A DNA stretch of 10,749 nucleotides from Pseudomonadota bacterium (GCA_023410905.1 JAEYPL010000101.1:1-10749), one strand, 5' to 3'. Shown: positions 1 to 6,142, numbered from the stretch's first letter. Translations and numbers: made by a program. The notes: generated from the sequence alone by a model not told the origin.

Positions 1-722
1 ATGGCGTAGCCCTGCGCGATCGCGACGGCTTCCTTCCGGTTCTTCACGAGCGTGTCCTCGAGGGCGATAAAGCCGTTCGAGGGGAATTTGTCGATCGAGG
101 GATGCTTCAGGCGGCGCAACTTCACGCCGGCGTTCTCGACGAGTGCGTACTGCGTGTCGAACTGCGAGAGCGCATCGACCGAGCCATTGCGCACGAGCGC
201 TGCTGTCTGGCCGGCTTCGCCTGCGACGACGACAGAGATGTCCTTGTCGGGGTCCATGCCCTCTTCCTTGGCAAGGGCACGGACGATGATGGCGCTGGCC
301 GAGGCCATGCCGATCACGCCGATCTTCTTGCCCTTGAGGTCGGCCATGGTCTGGATCTTGCTGTCCGCGGGAACTGCAAGACCGTAGATGTTGCCGAGAT
401 AGGCCGTGTAGAACGTCTTGAGCTTGGCGCCCTGGCCGCGCATGACGGTGACCGGTTCGACCGACGGCAGCGCGAGCATGGTCTCGCCTGTCGCGACGAA
501 CTTGGCGCAGTCACCGGAGCCCGGCAGCGGTACGAGCTCGACCTTCACGCCCATCTTCTCGTACCAGCCCATTTTGGTGGCGATTGCGAACGGCGCCGCC
601 GCTGAGCTGATGGTGCGTGCGCACCAGCCGACGCGCACAGTTGTCTGCGCTTCTGCGGCGGTGACCGCGAGCATGCTGCCGACGACGGCAAGCCCCAAGC
701 TCGCTCCGAGCAGTTTCCTCAT
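1..722 (-). CDS. ABC transporter substrate-binding protein, NMT1/SsuA-like (partial, C-terminus missing)
   Basis: Periplasmic binding protein of a nitrate/sulfonate/taurine/pyrimidine-precursor type ABC importer. It captures the substrate and delivers it to the permease encoded just upstream. Reading the minus strand from ATG at 722 gives 240 residues with no stop before the window edge, so the C-terminus is missing. Residues 1-25 form a Sec signal peptide (MRK, hydrophobic core, AEA before Gln26). The mature part begins TTVRVGW, and a MADLKGKKIGV segment (126-136) is followed by an SASAIIVRALAKEEG helix and a GQTAALVRNGSVDA segment; this order is characteristic of the NMT1/THI5-like and SsuA families. 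Cys34 and Cys72 are both in the N-terminal lobe and could form a disulfide. The start overlaps the permease stop by 4 bases (ATGA) and is preceded by an excellent Shine-Dalgarno sequence. The family is clear; the ligand cannot be read from sequence. Confidence 0.9.
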   Translation of the reverse strand, partial: MRKLLGASLGLAVVGSMLAVTAAEAQTTVRVGWCARTISSAAAPFAIATKMGWYEKMGVKVELVPLPGSGDCAKFVATGETMLALPSVEPVTVMRGQGAKLKTFYTAYLGNIYGLAVPADSKIQTMADLKGKKIGVIGMASASAIIVRALAKEEGMDPDKDISVVVAGEAGQTAALVRNGSVDALSQFDTQYALVENAGVKLRRLKHPSIDKFPSNGFIALEDTLVKNRKEAVAIAQGYA

Positions 723-1522
723 AGTGAACCTCCTTTTTGTGATGAGTTTGCGGTTTCCTCGCCCGTGTTCCTGACTTCCCAGAAGACCAGCCGCCGCCGT
801 GCATACGCGACCATGCCATTCAGAATAAGCCCGAGCATCGACAGGATGAGCAGTATCGAGAACTGACCTGCGACATCCATGTTGAAGTTCATGCTCTGTA
901 TGAGCATGCCGAGGCCTCGTTCGGCCCCGACGAACTCGGCGACGATGGCACCGATGAGCGCGAAGATCATTGCAATCTCGAGCCCGGCGAAGATGTAGGG
1001 AAGCGCGTTCGGCAACTGGAGCATGAAGAAGATCTGCGTGCGCGACGCCGCCAGCGAGCGCATGAGATTAATGCGGTCTTCTTCCGCCGAGCGCAGGCCC
1101 GCGATCGTGTTGACCATCAGCGGAAAGAACGCCACGAGCGCCGCATTGATCACCTTCGACGTAAGGCCAAGGCCGAACCAGACGACGATCAGCGGTGCCA
1201 GTGCCACCTTCGGCATGGACTGGAACATCACGATAAAGGGATAGAGGAAATACTCGGTACGTCGGCTCAGGGCGACGATCGTGCCGAGTATGAAGGCGAG
1301 CGCGGTGCCGACCATGAAGCCGAGCAGCGTTTCCGTCAGCGTCACCATGAAGTGCTGCGGATAAACGTTGCTCATGATGCCGATGTACATCGCCCTGAAG
1401 ATGCTCGACGGCGGCGGCAGGATGTACTCGGGCACGCCGGTGATCTTGACGAGGAATTCCCAGACCGCGAGCACGGCAGCGATGAGCAGCAGCCTCAGTG
1501 TGAAATTTTTTGCGCCGCCCAT
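719..1522 (-). CDS. ABC transporter permease, SsuC/TauC type
   Basis: Inner-membrane permease (267 residues, normal family length of about 250-280) of the binding-protein-dependent importer. Hydrophobic segments lie at roughly 10-28, 60-85, 92-117, 124-142, 180-197 and 221-240, consistent with about six membrane spans. The cytoplasmic coupling loop (EAA-type motif) is at about 152-177, with SLAASRTQIF followed by LPNALPYI; it docks on the ATPase. The N-terminal PEYILPPPSSIF stretch (31-42) is typical of SsuC/TauC/ThiX-like permeases. ATG at 1522 shares one base with the ATPase stop (TAATG), and GGAGG lies 9 bases upstream, inside the ATPase gene, which indicates translational coupling. The 3' end overlaps the binding-protein start by 4 bases. 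The last codons (KGGSL) also form the ribosome-binding site of the next gene. Confidence 0.93.
   Translation of the reverse strand: MGGAKNFTLRLLLIAAVLAVWEFLVKITGVPEYILPPPSSIFRAMYIGIMSNVYPQHFMVTLTETLLGFMVGTALAFILGTIVALSRRTEYFLYPFIVMFQSMPKVALAPLIVVWFGLGLTSKVINAALVAFFPLMVNTIAGLRSAEEDRINLMRSLAASRTQIFFMLQLPNALPYIFAGLEIAMIFALIGAIVAEFVGAERGLGMLIQSMNFNMDVAGQFSILLILSMLGLILNGMVAYARRRLVFWEVRNTGEETANSSQKGGSL
727..738 (-). promoter_or_regulatory. Near-perfect Shine-Dalgarno for the substrate-binding protein
   Basis: Read on the minus strand, the site is AAAAAGGAGGTT, ending 4 bases before ATG at 722; its GGAGG core is 6 bases from the ATG. The AAAGGAGGT part matches the anti-Shine-Dalgarno tail of 16S rRNA over about nine bases. 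It lies wholly within the permease reading frame, where it encodes Lys-Gly-Gly. A strong site on the last gene fits the usual need for more binding protein than membrane subunits; that link is an inference. Confidence 0.75.
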
Positions 1523-2334
1523 TAGTCGAGCCCTCCATCGGCATTGAGAGCTACGCGGATGCGTTTCACGTAGGCACCGAAATCCTGGGTATTCATGATC
1601 TCCAGCGGGCGAGGCCGCGGTAGATCGACGTTGAAGACGTCACCGATCTTGCCCGGGCGCGCCGTCATCACGATCACGCGATCGGCGAGGTAAACGGCCT
1701 CGGATGTGGAATGCGTGATGAAGAGTACGGTCTTGCCGCTCTCCATCCAGATACGCTGCAGCTCGACGTTCATGGTCTCGCGCGTCATCGCGTCGAGTGC
1801 GCCGAACGGCTCGTCCATCAGCAGGATCGCGGGATCATGAATGAGCGCGCGGATGATGCCGACACGCTGCTGCATGCCGCCCGAAAGCTCGCGTGGATAG
1901 CGGTTCTCGAAGCCGTCGAGCCCGACCATCTTGATGAGATCCATCGCGCGCTTGCGCATCTTCTCCTTGTCTAGGCCCTGCACGTCGGCAGGCAGAAGGA
2001 CATTCTGGAGCACGGTCCGCCACGGAAAGAGAACCGGCGTCTGGAACACGACGCCGATATCGCGACGCGCGCCCGTGATCGGCGTGCCGTTGAGCGTTGC
2101 CACGCCCTCGCTCGGCGGTAGGAGGCCGGCGAGGATCTTCAGAAGCGTCGACTTCCCGCAGCCGGAGGGCCCGACAATCGAAATGAACTCGCCGTTGGCG
2201 ATCGAGAAGCTGATGTCGGAGAGAGCGAGGACGCCCGTGTCTTTCTTCCCGTAAGTGAGGGAAAGATGATCGACGGCGATAACGTCCGAGGAAGCTGCGC
2301 GCTGAGGCGACGCAGCCCTATCAAGTGCGTTCAA
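1522..2334 (-). CDS. ABC transporter ATP-binding protein, SsuB/TauB type
   Basis: Cytoplasmic ATPase (270 residues) that powers the importer. All nucleotide-binding motifs are visible: Walker A GPSGCGKST (55-63), Q-loop Gln98 (VVFQTPVLFPW), ABC signature LSGGMQQR (150-157), Walker B ILLMDEP (170-176) with catalytic Glu175, D-loop GALD and H-loop His208 (FITHS). The FPWRTV stretch after the Q-loop and the C-terminal length fit the nitrate/sulfonate/taurine subfamily. The start is TTG at 2334: a GGGAGG ribosome-binding site sits 7 bases before it, and no in-frame ATG exists before the conserved VDHLSLTYG strand. It is the first gene of the ATPase-permease-binding protein operon and is divergent from the amidase. 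Confidence 0.93.
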   Translation of the reverse strand: MNALDRAASPQRAASSDVIAVDHLSLTYGKKDTGVLALSDISFSIANGEFISIVGPSGCGKSTLLKILAGLLPPSEGVATLNGTPITGARRDIGVVFQTPVLFPWRTVLQNVLLPADVQGLDKEKMRKRAMDLIKMVGLDGFENRYPRELSGGMQQRVGIIRALIHDPAILLMDEPFGALDAMTRETMNVELQRIWMESGKTVLFITHSTSEAVYLADRVIVMTARPGKIGDVFNVDLPRPRPLEIMNTQDFGAYVKRIRVALNADGGLD

Positions 2335-2340
2335 GTGCGT
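2321..2340. repeat. 10-base tandem duplication over the TTG start of the ABC ATPase gene
   Basis: TCAAGTGCGT occurs twice in direct succession (2321-2330 and 2331-2340). On the minus strand each copy supplies a TTG. The TTG at 2334 is in frame with the ATPase and correctly spaced from GGGAGG; the TTG at 2324 is out of frame. The duplication therefore changed the spacing between the ribosome-binding site and the coding region, or created the present start. Confidence 0.8.
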
Positions 2341-2588
2341 TCCTCCCGAGAACGTGAGCTGGGTCCGGCGATCTGCTTGTTTTTGTTCTTAGGGCGGGAT
2401 GCCACAGTGGGGCGTCCACAACCGGACTTCGTTTTATCGCTGTGCTCGTTGTACGCAAAAGATCCAGGCTGGCAAGCGACAATACGTCCCAATTATGATT
2501 GACTCTCAAAAGGGTTGATGGCGCCCCTCCCTTGAGGTGATCATCCGCGAGCGCGGCCCGCGCCGGTCCTAAGGAAAGCCCACACGAG
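2335..2588. promoter_or_regulatory. Divergent intergenic region between the ABC importer operon and the amidase gene
   Basis: These 254 bases hold no convincing gene and must contain both promoters. The most A/T-rich pocket is about 2480-2518. It contains the near-palindrome CAATTATGATTG (2490-2501), a TATGAT -10-like hexamer for the amidase (2494-2499) with only a poor -35 (CTGGCA at 2469-2474, spacer 19), a GANTC site (GACTC, 2501-2505) and a TCAA-N5-TTGA repeat (2506-2518). Toward the importer operon, TTGCGT with a 16-base spacer to TAAAAC (minus strand, about 2430-2460) is a weak promoter candidate. The amidase ribosome-binding site is AAGGA at 2571-2575. The short palindromes may be an operator shared by both transcripts, but no regulator gene lies nearby. 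Promoter calls are tentative. Confidence 0.35.
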
Positions 2589-4025
2589 ATGTCCGATGAT
2601 GTCGCCTGGCTCGGCGCTGCCGAGATCGCCGCTATGATACGGGATCGCAAGATCTCTGCGCTCGAGGTCATGCAATCCACGCTCGCGCGCGCTGAAAAGG
2701 CGCAAGCCGCGCTCAACTGCTTCATCACGATCTGCGCTGAGGAAGCGCTGCGCGATGCGAAAGCAGCGGACGAGGCGGTCGCGCGCGGCGATCAAATCGG
2801 CTCGCTGCATGGCGTGCCGCTGCATGTGAAGGATCTCGTCAACACCAAAGGTGTGCGCACCACCTTCGCCTCGCACATCTACGCGGACAACTTTCCTGCG
2901 GCCGATGCGGTCTCGGTCGCGCGGCTGAAGGCGGCCGGCGCCATCCTCATGGGCAAGACCACGACGCCCGAGTTCGGGCATATGCCATTCACCGAGGCAC
3001 CACTCTTCGGGCGCACCTGCAATCCTTATGATGCGGGCCGCACGTGCGGGGGCTCATCTGGCGGAGCGGCGGCTGCGATCGCATCAGGCGTCGGCCCACT
3101 CGCCATCGCGACCGATGCCGGCGGCTCGACGCGTATTCCTGCAGCTTGCTGCGGTGTGGTCGGCTTCAAGCAGTCGCTCGGTCTCGTGCCGCACGACATG
3201 TCGCCCGATACGTTCGGCAACATGTCCTACATCACGCCGACGACGCGCACGGTGATGGATACCGCCCTCATGCTCGAAGCCATGGGCGGCGCCGATCCGA
3301 GCGACATTCATTCATTCGGGGCTTCGACCGAGGGGCTCGTCGAAGCCGCGCGCGGCGAAGGCGATCTCAAGGGACTGCGCATTGCGTGGCGACCTTACGT
3401 TGGCAACACGGTGGTCGACAGCGAGGTGCTTGAGCGCTGTGAGCAGGTCGCTGACGCGCTCGGCGATCTCGGTGCCATCGTCGAGCCCATGGGCGACGAC
3501 ATGGAGCCGACCGAGCCTATGTGGCTCGTGGTCTCGACCGCGCTCTGGAACGCGCGCTTCGCGGATCGACTGCCGGAATGGCGCGAGAAGATGAGCCCGA
3601 CGCTCGTGCGTCAGATGTACGGTGGCGGCCAGCATACGGCCGAGATGCTCGCGCGCGCCAATCTCCAGCGCACGGCCATCTATCGCAAAGTTCAGGGCTG
3701 GTTCGACCGCTACGACATCATCCTCATGCCGACGCTCTCGCGCACGGCGTTGCCGATCCAGGAGCGGCTGTTCGATCTCATCGAGATCGAGGGGAAGGTC
3801 GTCGATAGCATCCGCAAGGCCTGGTACCCCTACACCCATCCGTTCAATCTCACCGGCAATCCCGCGGTGACGTTGCCGGCGGGGCTGCACTCGGATGGCC
3901 TGCCGATGGCGGTCCAACTCGTTGGCCGGCGTGGTGCGGATGCGTTGTTGCTGCGCGCCGCCGCGATCTTCGAGCGCGCGCATCCATGGGATGAGTACAG
4001 GCCGAAGGTGGCGGGGCTGGATTGA
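2589..4025 (+). CDS. Amidase-signature (AS) family amidohydrolase
   Basis: Cytoplasmic hydrolase (478 residues, usual AS length) that splits a carboxamide into acid and ammonia or amine. The Ser-cisSer-Lys triad is in place: Lys81 (PLHVKDL), the GGSSGG glycine/serine loop at 154-159 that provides the cis-Ser (Ser156 by family analogy), and nucleophile Ser180 in DAGGSTRIPA. The C-terminal NLTGNPAVTLPAG block (420-432) and GLPMAVQLVG (437-446) are also typical of the family. ATG at 2589 has AAGGA 13 bases upstream, and the N-terminal LGAAEIAAMIRDRKIS helix matches how family members begin. It is divergent from an ABC importer operon, which suggests joint uptake and hydrolysis of an amide. The family is too broad to name the substrate; I see no GatB/GatC partner, and the sequence does not argue for GatA. 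Confidence 0.93.
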   Translation: MSDDVAWLGAAEIAAMIRDRKISALEVMQSTLARAEKAQAALNCFITICAEEALRDAKAADEAVARGDQIGSLHGVPLHVKDLVNTKGVRTTFASHIYADNFPAADAVSVARLKAAGAILMGKTTTPEFGHMPFTEAPLFGRTCNPYDAGRTCGGSSGGAAAAIASGVGPLAIATDAGGSTRIPAACCGVVGFKQSLGLVPHDMSPDTFGNMSYITPTTRTVMDTALMLEAMGGADPSDIHSFGASTEGLVEAARGEGDLKGLRIAWRPYVGNTVVDSEVLERCEQVADALGDLGAIVEPMGDDMEPTEPMWLVVSTALWNARFADRLPEWREKMSPTLVRQMYGGGQHTAEMLARANLQRTAIYRKVQGWFDRYDIILMPTLSRTALPIQERLFDLIEIEGKVVDSIRKAWYPYTHPFNLTGNPAVTLPAGLHSDGLPMAVQLVGRRGADALLLRAAAIFERAHPWDEYRPKVAGLD

Positions 4026-4030
4026 GGCGG

Positions 4031-4063
4031 TCGCGCCTGCGGCGCGAGCGAGGCTAGCCTCGC
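4031..4063. repeat. Two adjacent perfect palindromes after the amidase gene
   Basis: TCGCGCC-TGC-GGCGCGA (4031-4047) is a 7-bp stem with a 3-base loop starting 6 bases after the amidase stop. It is followed directly by the uninterrupted 16-base palindrome GCGAGGCTAGCCTCGC (4048-4063). The first is well placed to be a transcription terminator stem, though no T-run follows at once. Together they form the left edge of a palindrome-rich region reaching 4288. Confidence 0.7.
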
Positions 4064-4074
4064 GCTCCACCGGG

Positions 4075-4218
4075 GAGACCCCGGACCCCCTCCTTTTTAT
4101 GAGTTTGGAACGCGCTGCGAGCGCTACAGATCCCTTCTCCCGTCTTACACTGGGAGAGGGGATGATGGTGCGCTCGCGACGCTCTCCAAGTTTCAAAAAG
4201 AAGGGCGTTCGGGGTCTC
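4075..4218. repeat. Long nested inverted repeat (~50-base arms) between convergent genes
   Basis: The left arm (4075-4124, starting GAGACCCCGG) and the reverse complement of the right arm (4170-4218, starting GAGACCCCGA) align over about 50 bases with roughly 80% identity, including shared CTTTTT and GCGAGCGC blocks. Inside lies a second hairpin, CCCTTCTCCC (4132-4141) against GGGAGAGGGG (4152-4161), with one mismatch and a 10-base loop. The whole could fold into one 144-base cruciform or RNA hairpin. It sits between the ends of the amidase and DUF721 genes, so it may end transcription from both sides; T-runs occur at 4094-4098 (plus strand) and as A-runs at 4195-4199. The arms resemble dispersed palindromic elements of rhizobial genomes, but I cannot test copy number here. 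No flanking target-site duplication is evident. Confidence 0.7.
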
Positions 4219-4220
4219 GT

Positions 4221-4288
4221 CGTGTCGAAGACACGCGCCTTCGGCACGATATGGGTTTGGGCGATAGCCCATTCGCGCCGAAGACGCG
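4221..4288. repeat. Further stem-loops downstream of the DUF721 gene
   Basis: CGTGTC-GAA-GACACG (4221-4235) is a perfect 6-bp stem with a 3-base loop. It is followed by CGCGCCTTCGGCA (4234-4246) pairing with CGCCGAAGACGCG (4276-4288) with two mismatches, enclosing an inner GGGC-GATA-GCCC hairpin (4259-4270). This array starts about 9 bases beyond the DUF721 stop codon (reading from the minus strand), so it can serve as that gene's terminator. It completes the palindrome mosaic filling the 271-base gap. Confidence 0.6.
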
Positions 4289-4296
4289 ACCGCGAC

Positions 4297-4833
4297 TTAC
4301 CGATGCCCGCGGCTGGTCAGACCGGCCTGCATCCGCTCCAGCGCGGCGCGGAGACCTTCGTCGGCGATGCCCGCGACGAGTGGCGCGGTCTCTGTTCGGT
4401 CGAATGCACGCCGCGGTGCGGGCGCTGCTGCAACCGGAGGCAAGGCACCCTCGACCGGCGCCTGGATGATGCGCAACTCGGCGACGGCGCGATAGCCGAA
4501 GTGGGCGTTGATCCGCTCGATGATCTGGCGGGCGCGGTACTGGACGTCGATGCCGCGTCCAAGGTCCACGCGGAGCACGAGCGTCGCGCCCTGCCGCTCG
4601 GGGCCGCCCTCGTCGTTCGCTTCATGAGCGCCGCGCGGCCATTTCAGCTTGTCGGGCGAGGTGTAACGGGCCAAATCCTTGCCGACGATGCCGGACCAAT
4701 CCGTGAGTAGGGCCGCGGTCGAAAAACCGAAGCGTTCGAAGGCCTTACGGGTAAGGCTCGGCACCATGGCACCGACTGCCTTGGCGGCATATGCGCCCTT
4801 GCCGGGCTTGGAGTAGCGTGAAAGCTGCGACAT
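4297..4833 (-). CDS. DUF721 / DciA-like protein
   Basis: A 178-residue cytoplasmic protein of the DUF721 (DciA-like) family. DciA proteins of other bacteria help load the replicative helicase DnaB; alphaproteobacterial DUF721 proteins are presumed equivalents, which is an inference here. The family core runs from about 25 to 125, with LTRKAFERFGFSTAAL, the DWSGIVGKDLARYTSPDKLKW block (45-65, here cited in two parts: DWSGIVGKDLA and RYTSPDKLKW), a strand of ATLVLRVD and a QIIERINAHFGYRAV helix. A Pro/Ala-rich linker (about 126-142) leads to a short C-terminal helix. ATG at 4833 has only a weak ribosome-binding site. It is divergent from mutY, a conserved pairing in Hyphomicrobiales, with a predicted CtrA site 60 bases upstream of the start. 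Confidence 0.85.
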   Translation of the reverse strand: MSQLSRYSKPGKGAYAAKAVGAMVPSLTRKAFERFGFSTAALLTDWSGIVGKDLARYTSPDKLKWPRGAHEANDEGGPERQGATLVLRVDLGRGIDVQYRARQIIERINAHFGYRAVAELRIIQAPVEGALPPVAAAPAPRRAFDRTETAPLVAGIADEGLRAALERMQAGLTSRGHR

Positions 4834-4883
4834 TTACGGAACTCTGCTCGCTGAGAGCGCCCCCGCTCAGTTCCCATTCGGTC

Positions 4884-4913
4884 GAGTCGTGCTTAACATC
4901 AGGTTAATGATTC
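4884..4913. promoter_or_regulatory. Predicted CtrA-binding site flanked by two GANTC (CcrM) sites
   Basis: TTAA-CATCAGG-TTAA (4893-4907) matches the full CtrA consensus TTAA-N7-TTAA of alphaproteobacteria. The inner bases extend the symmetry to TTAAC-N5-GTTAA. GAGTC (4884-4888) and GATTC (4909-4913) are GANTC methylation sites lying 4 bases and 1 base from it. The cluster sits in the 104-base gap between the divergent DUF721 and mutY genes, 30 bases before the mutY ATG. At about 65% GC the eight fixed A/T bases are expected about 0.01 times in a window of this size. Either or both genes may be cell-cycle regulated. Confidence 0.65.
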
Positions 4914-4937
4914 GGGGCGCGCGCCAGGGGCGATCGC

Positions 4938-6044
4938 ATGACCGCTGCGGCAAGACTGCAACACATCTGGCCGGCGCCTGGGCCTGCGACGGCGGCAGCG
5001 CTCCTCGACTGGTACGAGCGCGAGCGTCGCGACCTGCCGTGGCGGATGGCGCCGGGCAAGACGGCGGACCCTTACGGCGTCTGGCTGAGCGAGATCATGC
5101 TCCAGCAGACGACCGTCAAGACGGTCATCCCCTACTATCTCAAGTTCCTGGCGCGCTGGCCGAACGTGGTAGCGCTCGCGGCGGCCGAACTCGATGACGT
5201 GCTCGCGGCGTGGGCGGGGCTCGGCTACTACAGTCGCGCGCGCAATCTGCACGCTTGTGCACGCGCCGTCGTCGAGCAGTACGGCGGCACGTTCCCGAAT
5301 ACGGAAGCGGCGCTCGGCGAGCTGCCCGGCATAGGCCCCTATACGGCGGCGGCAATCGCGGCGATCGCCTTCGGCCGCCGCGCGACGCCGGTCGACGGCA
5401 ATATCGAGCGCGTGATCGCGCGGCTCTTTGCGGTTGCCGAGCCGGTGCCAGGCGCGAAGGCCGAGCTTCGTCGCCTCGCAACCACGCTCACGCCGAAGAA
5501 GCGTGCGGGCGACTATGCGCAAGCCATGATGGATCTCGGCGCGACCATCTGTACGCCGCGCCGTCCGTCATGCCTCGTCTGTCCGATCGAACGTGACTGC
5601 GCCGCGCACGCCATGGCCATCGAGGCGAGCCTGCCCGCGCGCGCCGTGAAGAAGCCGCGGCCCGAACGGTTCGGCACGGCCTTCCTCGTGATCAGCGAGA
5701 GCGGGCGCATTCTGCTGCGCCAGCGTCCGCCGACAGGCCTGCTCGCCAGCATGCTTGAGGTGCCCTCGACGGAATGGACAGAGATGCGGCCCGTTGCGAA
5801 GGACGCGCTGCGCCGCGTGCCTGTGCGCGGTGACTGGTGGCCGGTCGTCGGCAGTGTCGTGCACGTCTTCACGCATTTTCGCCTGGAGATGACGGTCTAC
5901 CGCGCGCTTGTGCGCGACGAAGCCGTTGTCGATCTGTGGGCCGAGCCCGAGCGCTGCCGCTGGGTTCATCGCCGCGACCTTGCCGATGTCGCGCTGCCGA
6001 GCGTCATGCGCAAGATCATCGCGCATGGAATGCCGGGGGCGTGA
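4938..6044 (+). CDS. mutY: A/G-specific adenine glycosylase MutY
   Basis: DNA repair glycosylase (368 residues) that removes adenine mispaired with 8-oxoguanine. Visible features in order are catalytic Glu52 in SEIMLQQT, the helix-hairpin-helix LPGIGPYTAAAI (129-140), catalytic Asp153 in VDGNIERV, and the 4Fe-4S cluster Cys205-X6-Cys212-X2-Cys215-X5-Cys221. A C-terminal NUDIX-like 8-oxoG recognition domain starts at about 244 and contains GLLASMLEVP (267-276) and the HVFTHFRL loop (309-316). This loop has Thr where E. coli has Ser in FSH, a conservative change. ATG at 4938 has AGGGG about 8 bases upstream. The gene is divergent from DUF721, with a CtrA/GANTC cluster between them. Confidence 0.96.
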   Translation: MTAAARLQHIWPAPGPATAAALLDWYERERRDLPWRMAPGKTADPYGVWLSEIMLQQTTVKTVIPYYLKFLARWPNVVALAAAELDDVLAAWAGLGYYSRARNLHACARAVVEQYGGTFPNTEAALGELPGIGPYTAAAIAAIAFGRRATPVDGNIERVIARLFAVAEPVPGAKAELRRLATTLTPKKRAGDYAQAMMDLGATICTPRRPSCLVCPIERDCAAHAMAIEASLPARAVKKPRPERFGTAFLVISESGRILLRQRPPTGLLASMLEVPSTEWTEMRPVAKDALRRVPVRGDWWPVVGSVVHVFTHFRLEMTVYRALVRDEAVVDLWAEPERCRWVHRRDLADVALPSVMRKIIAHGMPGA

Positions 6045-6063
6045 GGGCGTGTGCCCAACCCGA

Positions 6064-6079
6064 TCACCCGGTCGGGTGA
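6064..6079. promoter_or_regulatory. Palindrome between mutY and the TPR gene
   Basis: TCACCCG-GT-CGGGTGA is a perfect 7-bp inverted repeat with a 2-base centre, 20 bases after the mutY stop. It is preceded by GGGC-GTGT-GCCC (6045-6056) directly at the stop. The two-base centre is tight for an RNA loop, so an operator is as likely as a terminator; no T-run follows. The remaining gap up to 6142 shows nothing else clear. Confidence 0.4.
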
Positions 6080-6142
6080 CGCGAAACGCAGCGGGATCTG
6101 CTCAATTGCCAGCGATGTATGGCAGCGACAGCAGGTCTCGAC

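Noticed and set aside
2469..2485. Sigma-54-like promoter (TGGCA element) upstream of the amidase
   Set aside because: The second element (TTGC at the required spacing) is missing.
2335..2588. TPP riboswitch upstream of the NMT1-like importer operon
   Set aside because: The conserved CTGAGA and following THI-box blocks are not present on either strand, so control by thiamine is not supported.
3312..4247. 311-codon open frame on the minus strand across the amidase gene
   Set aside because: It is antisense to a strongly conserved amidase, is Arg/His-rich with no recognisable domain, and arises from high-GC codon bias.
4054..4272. Short frames within the palindrome mosaic
   Set aside because: The frames follow the repeat arms, have no ribosome-binding sites, and are of the kind often mis-annotated in repeat DNA.
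3895..4710. 271-codon open frame running from the amidase 3' end through the intergenic repeats into DUF721
   Set aside because: It spans two real genes in wrong frames and the palindromic gap; no protein-like features.
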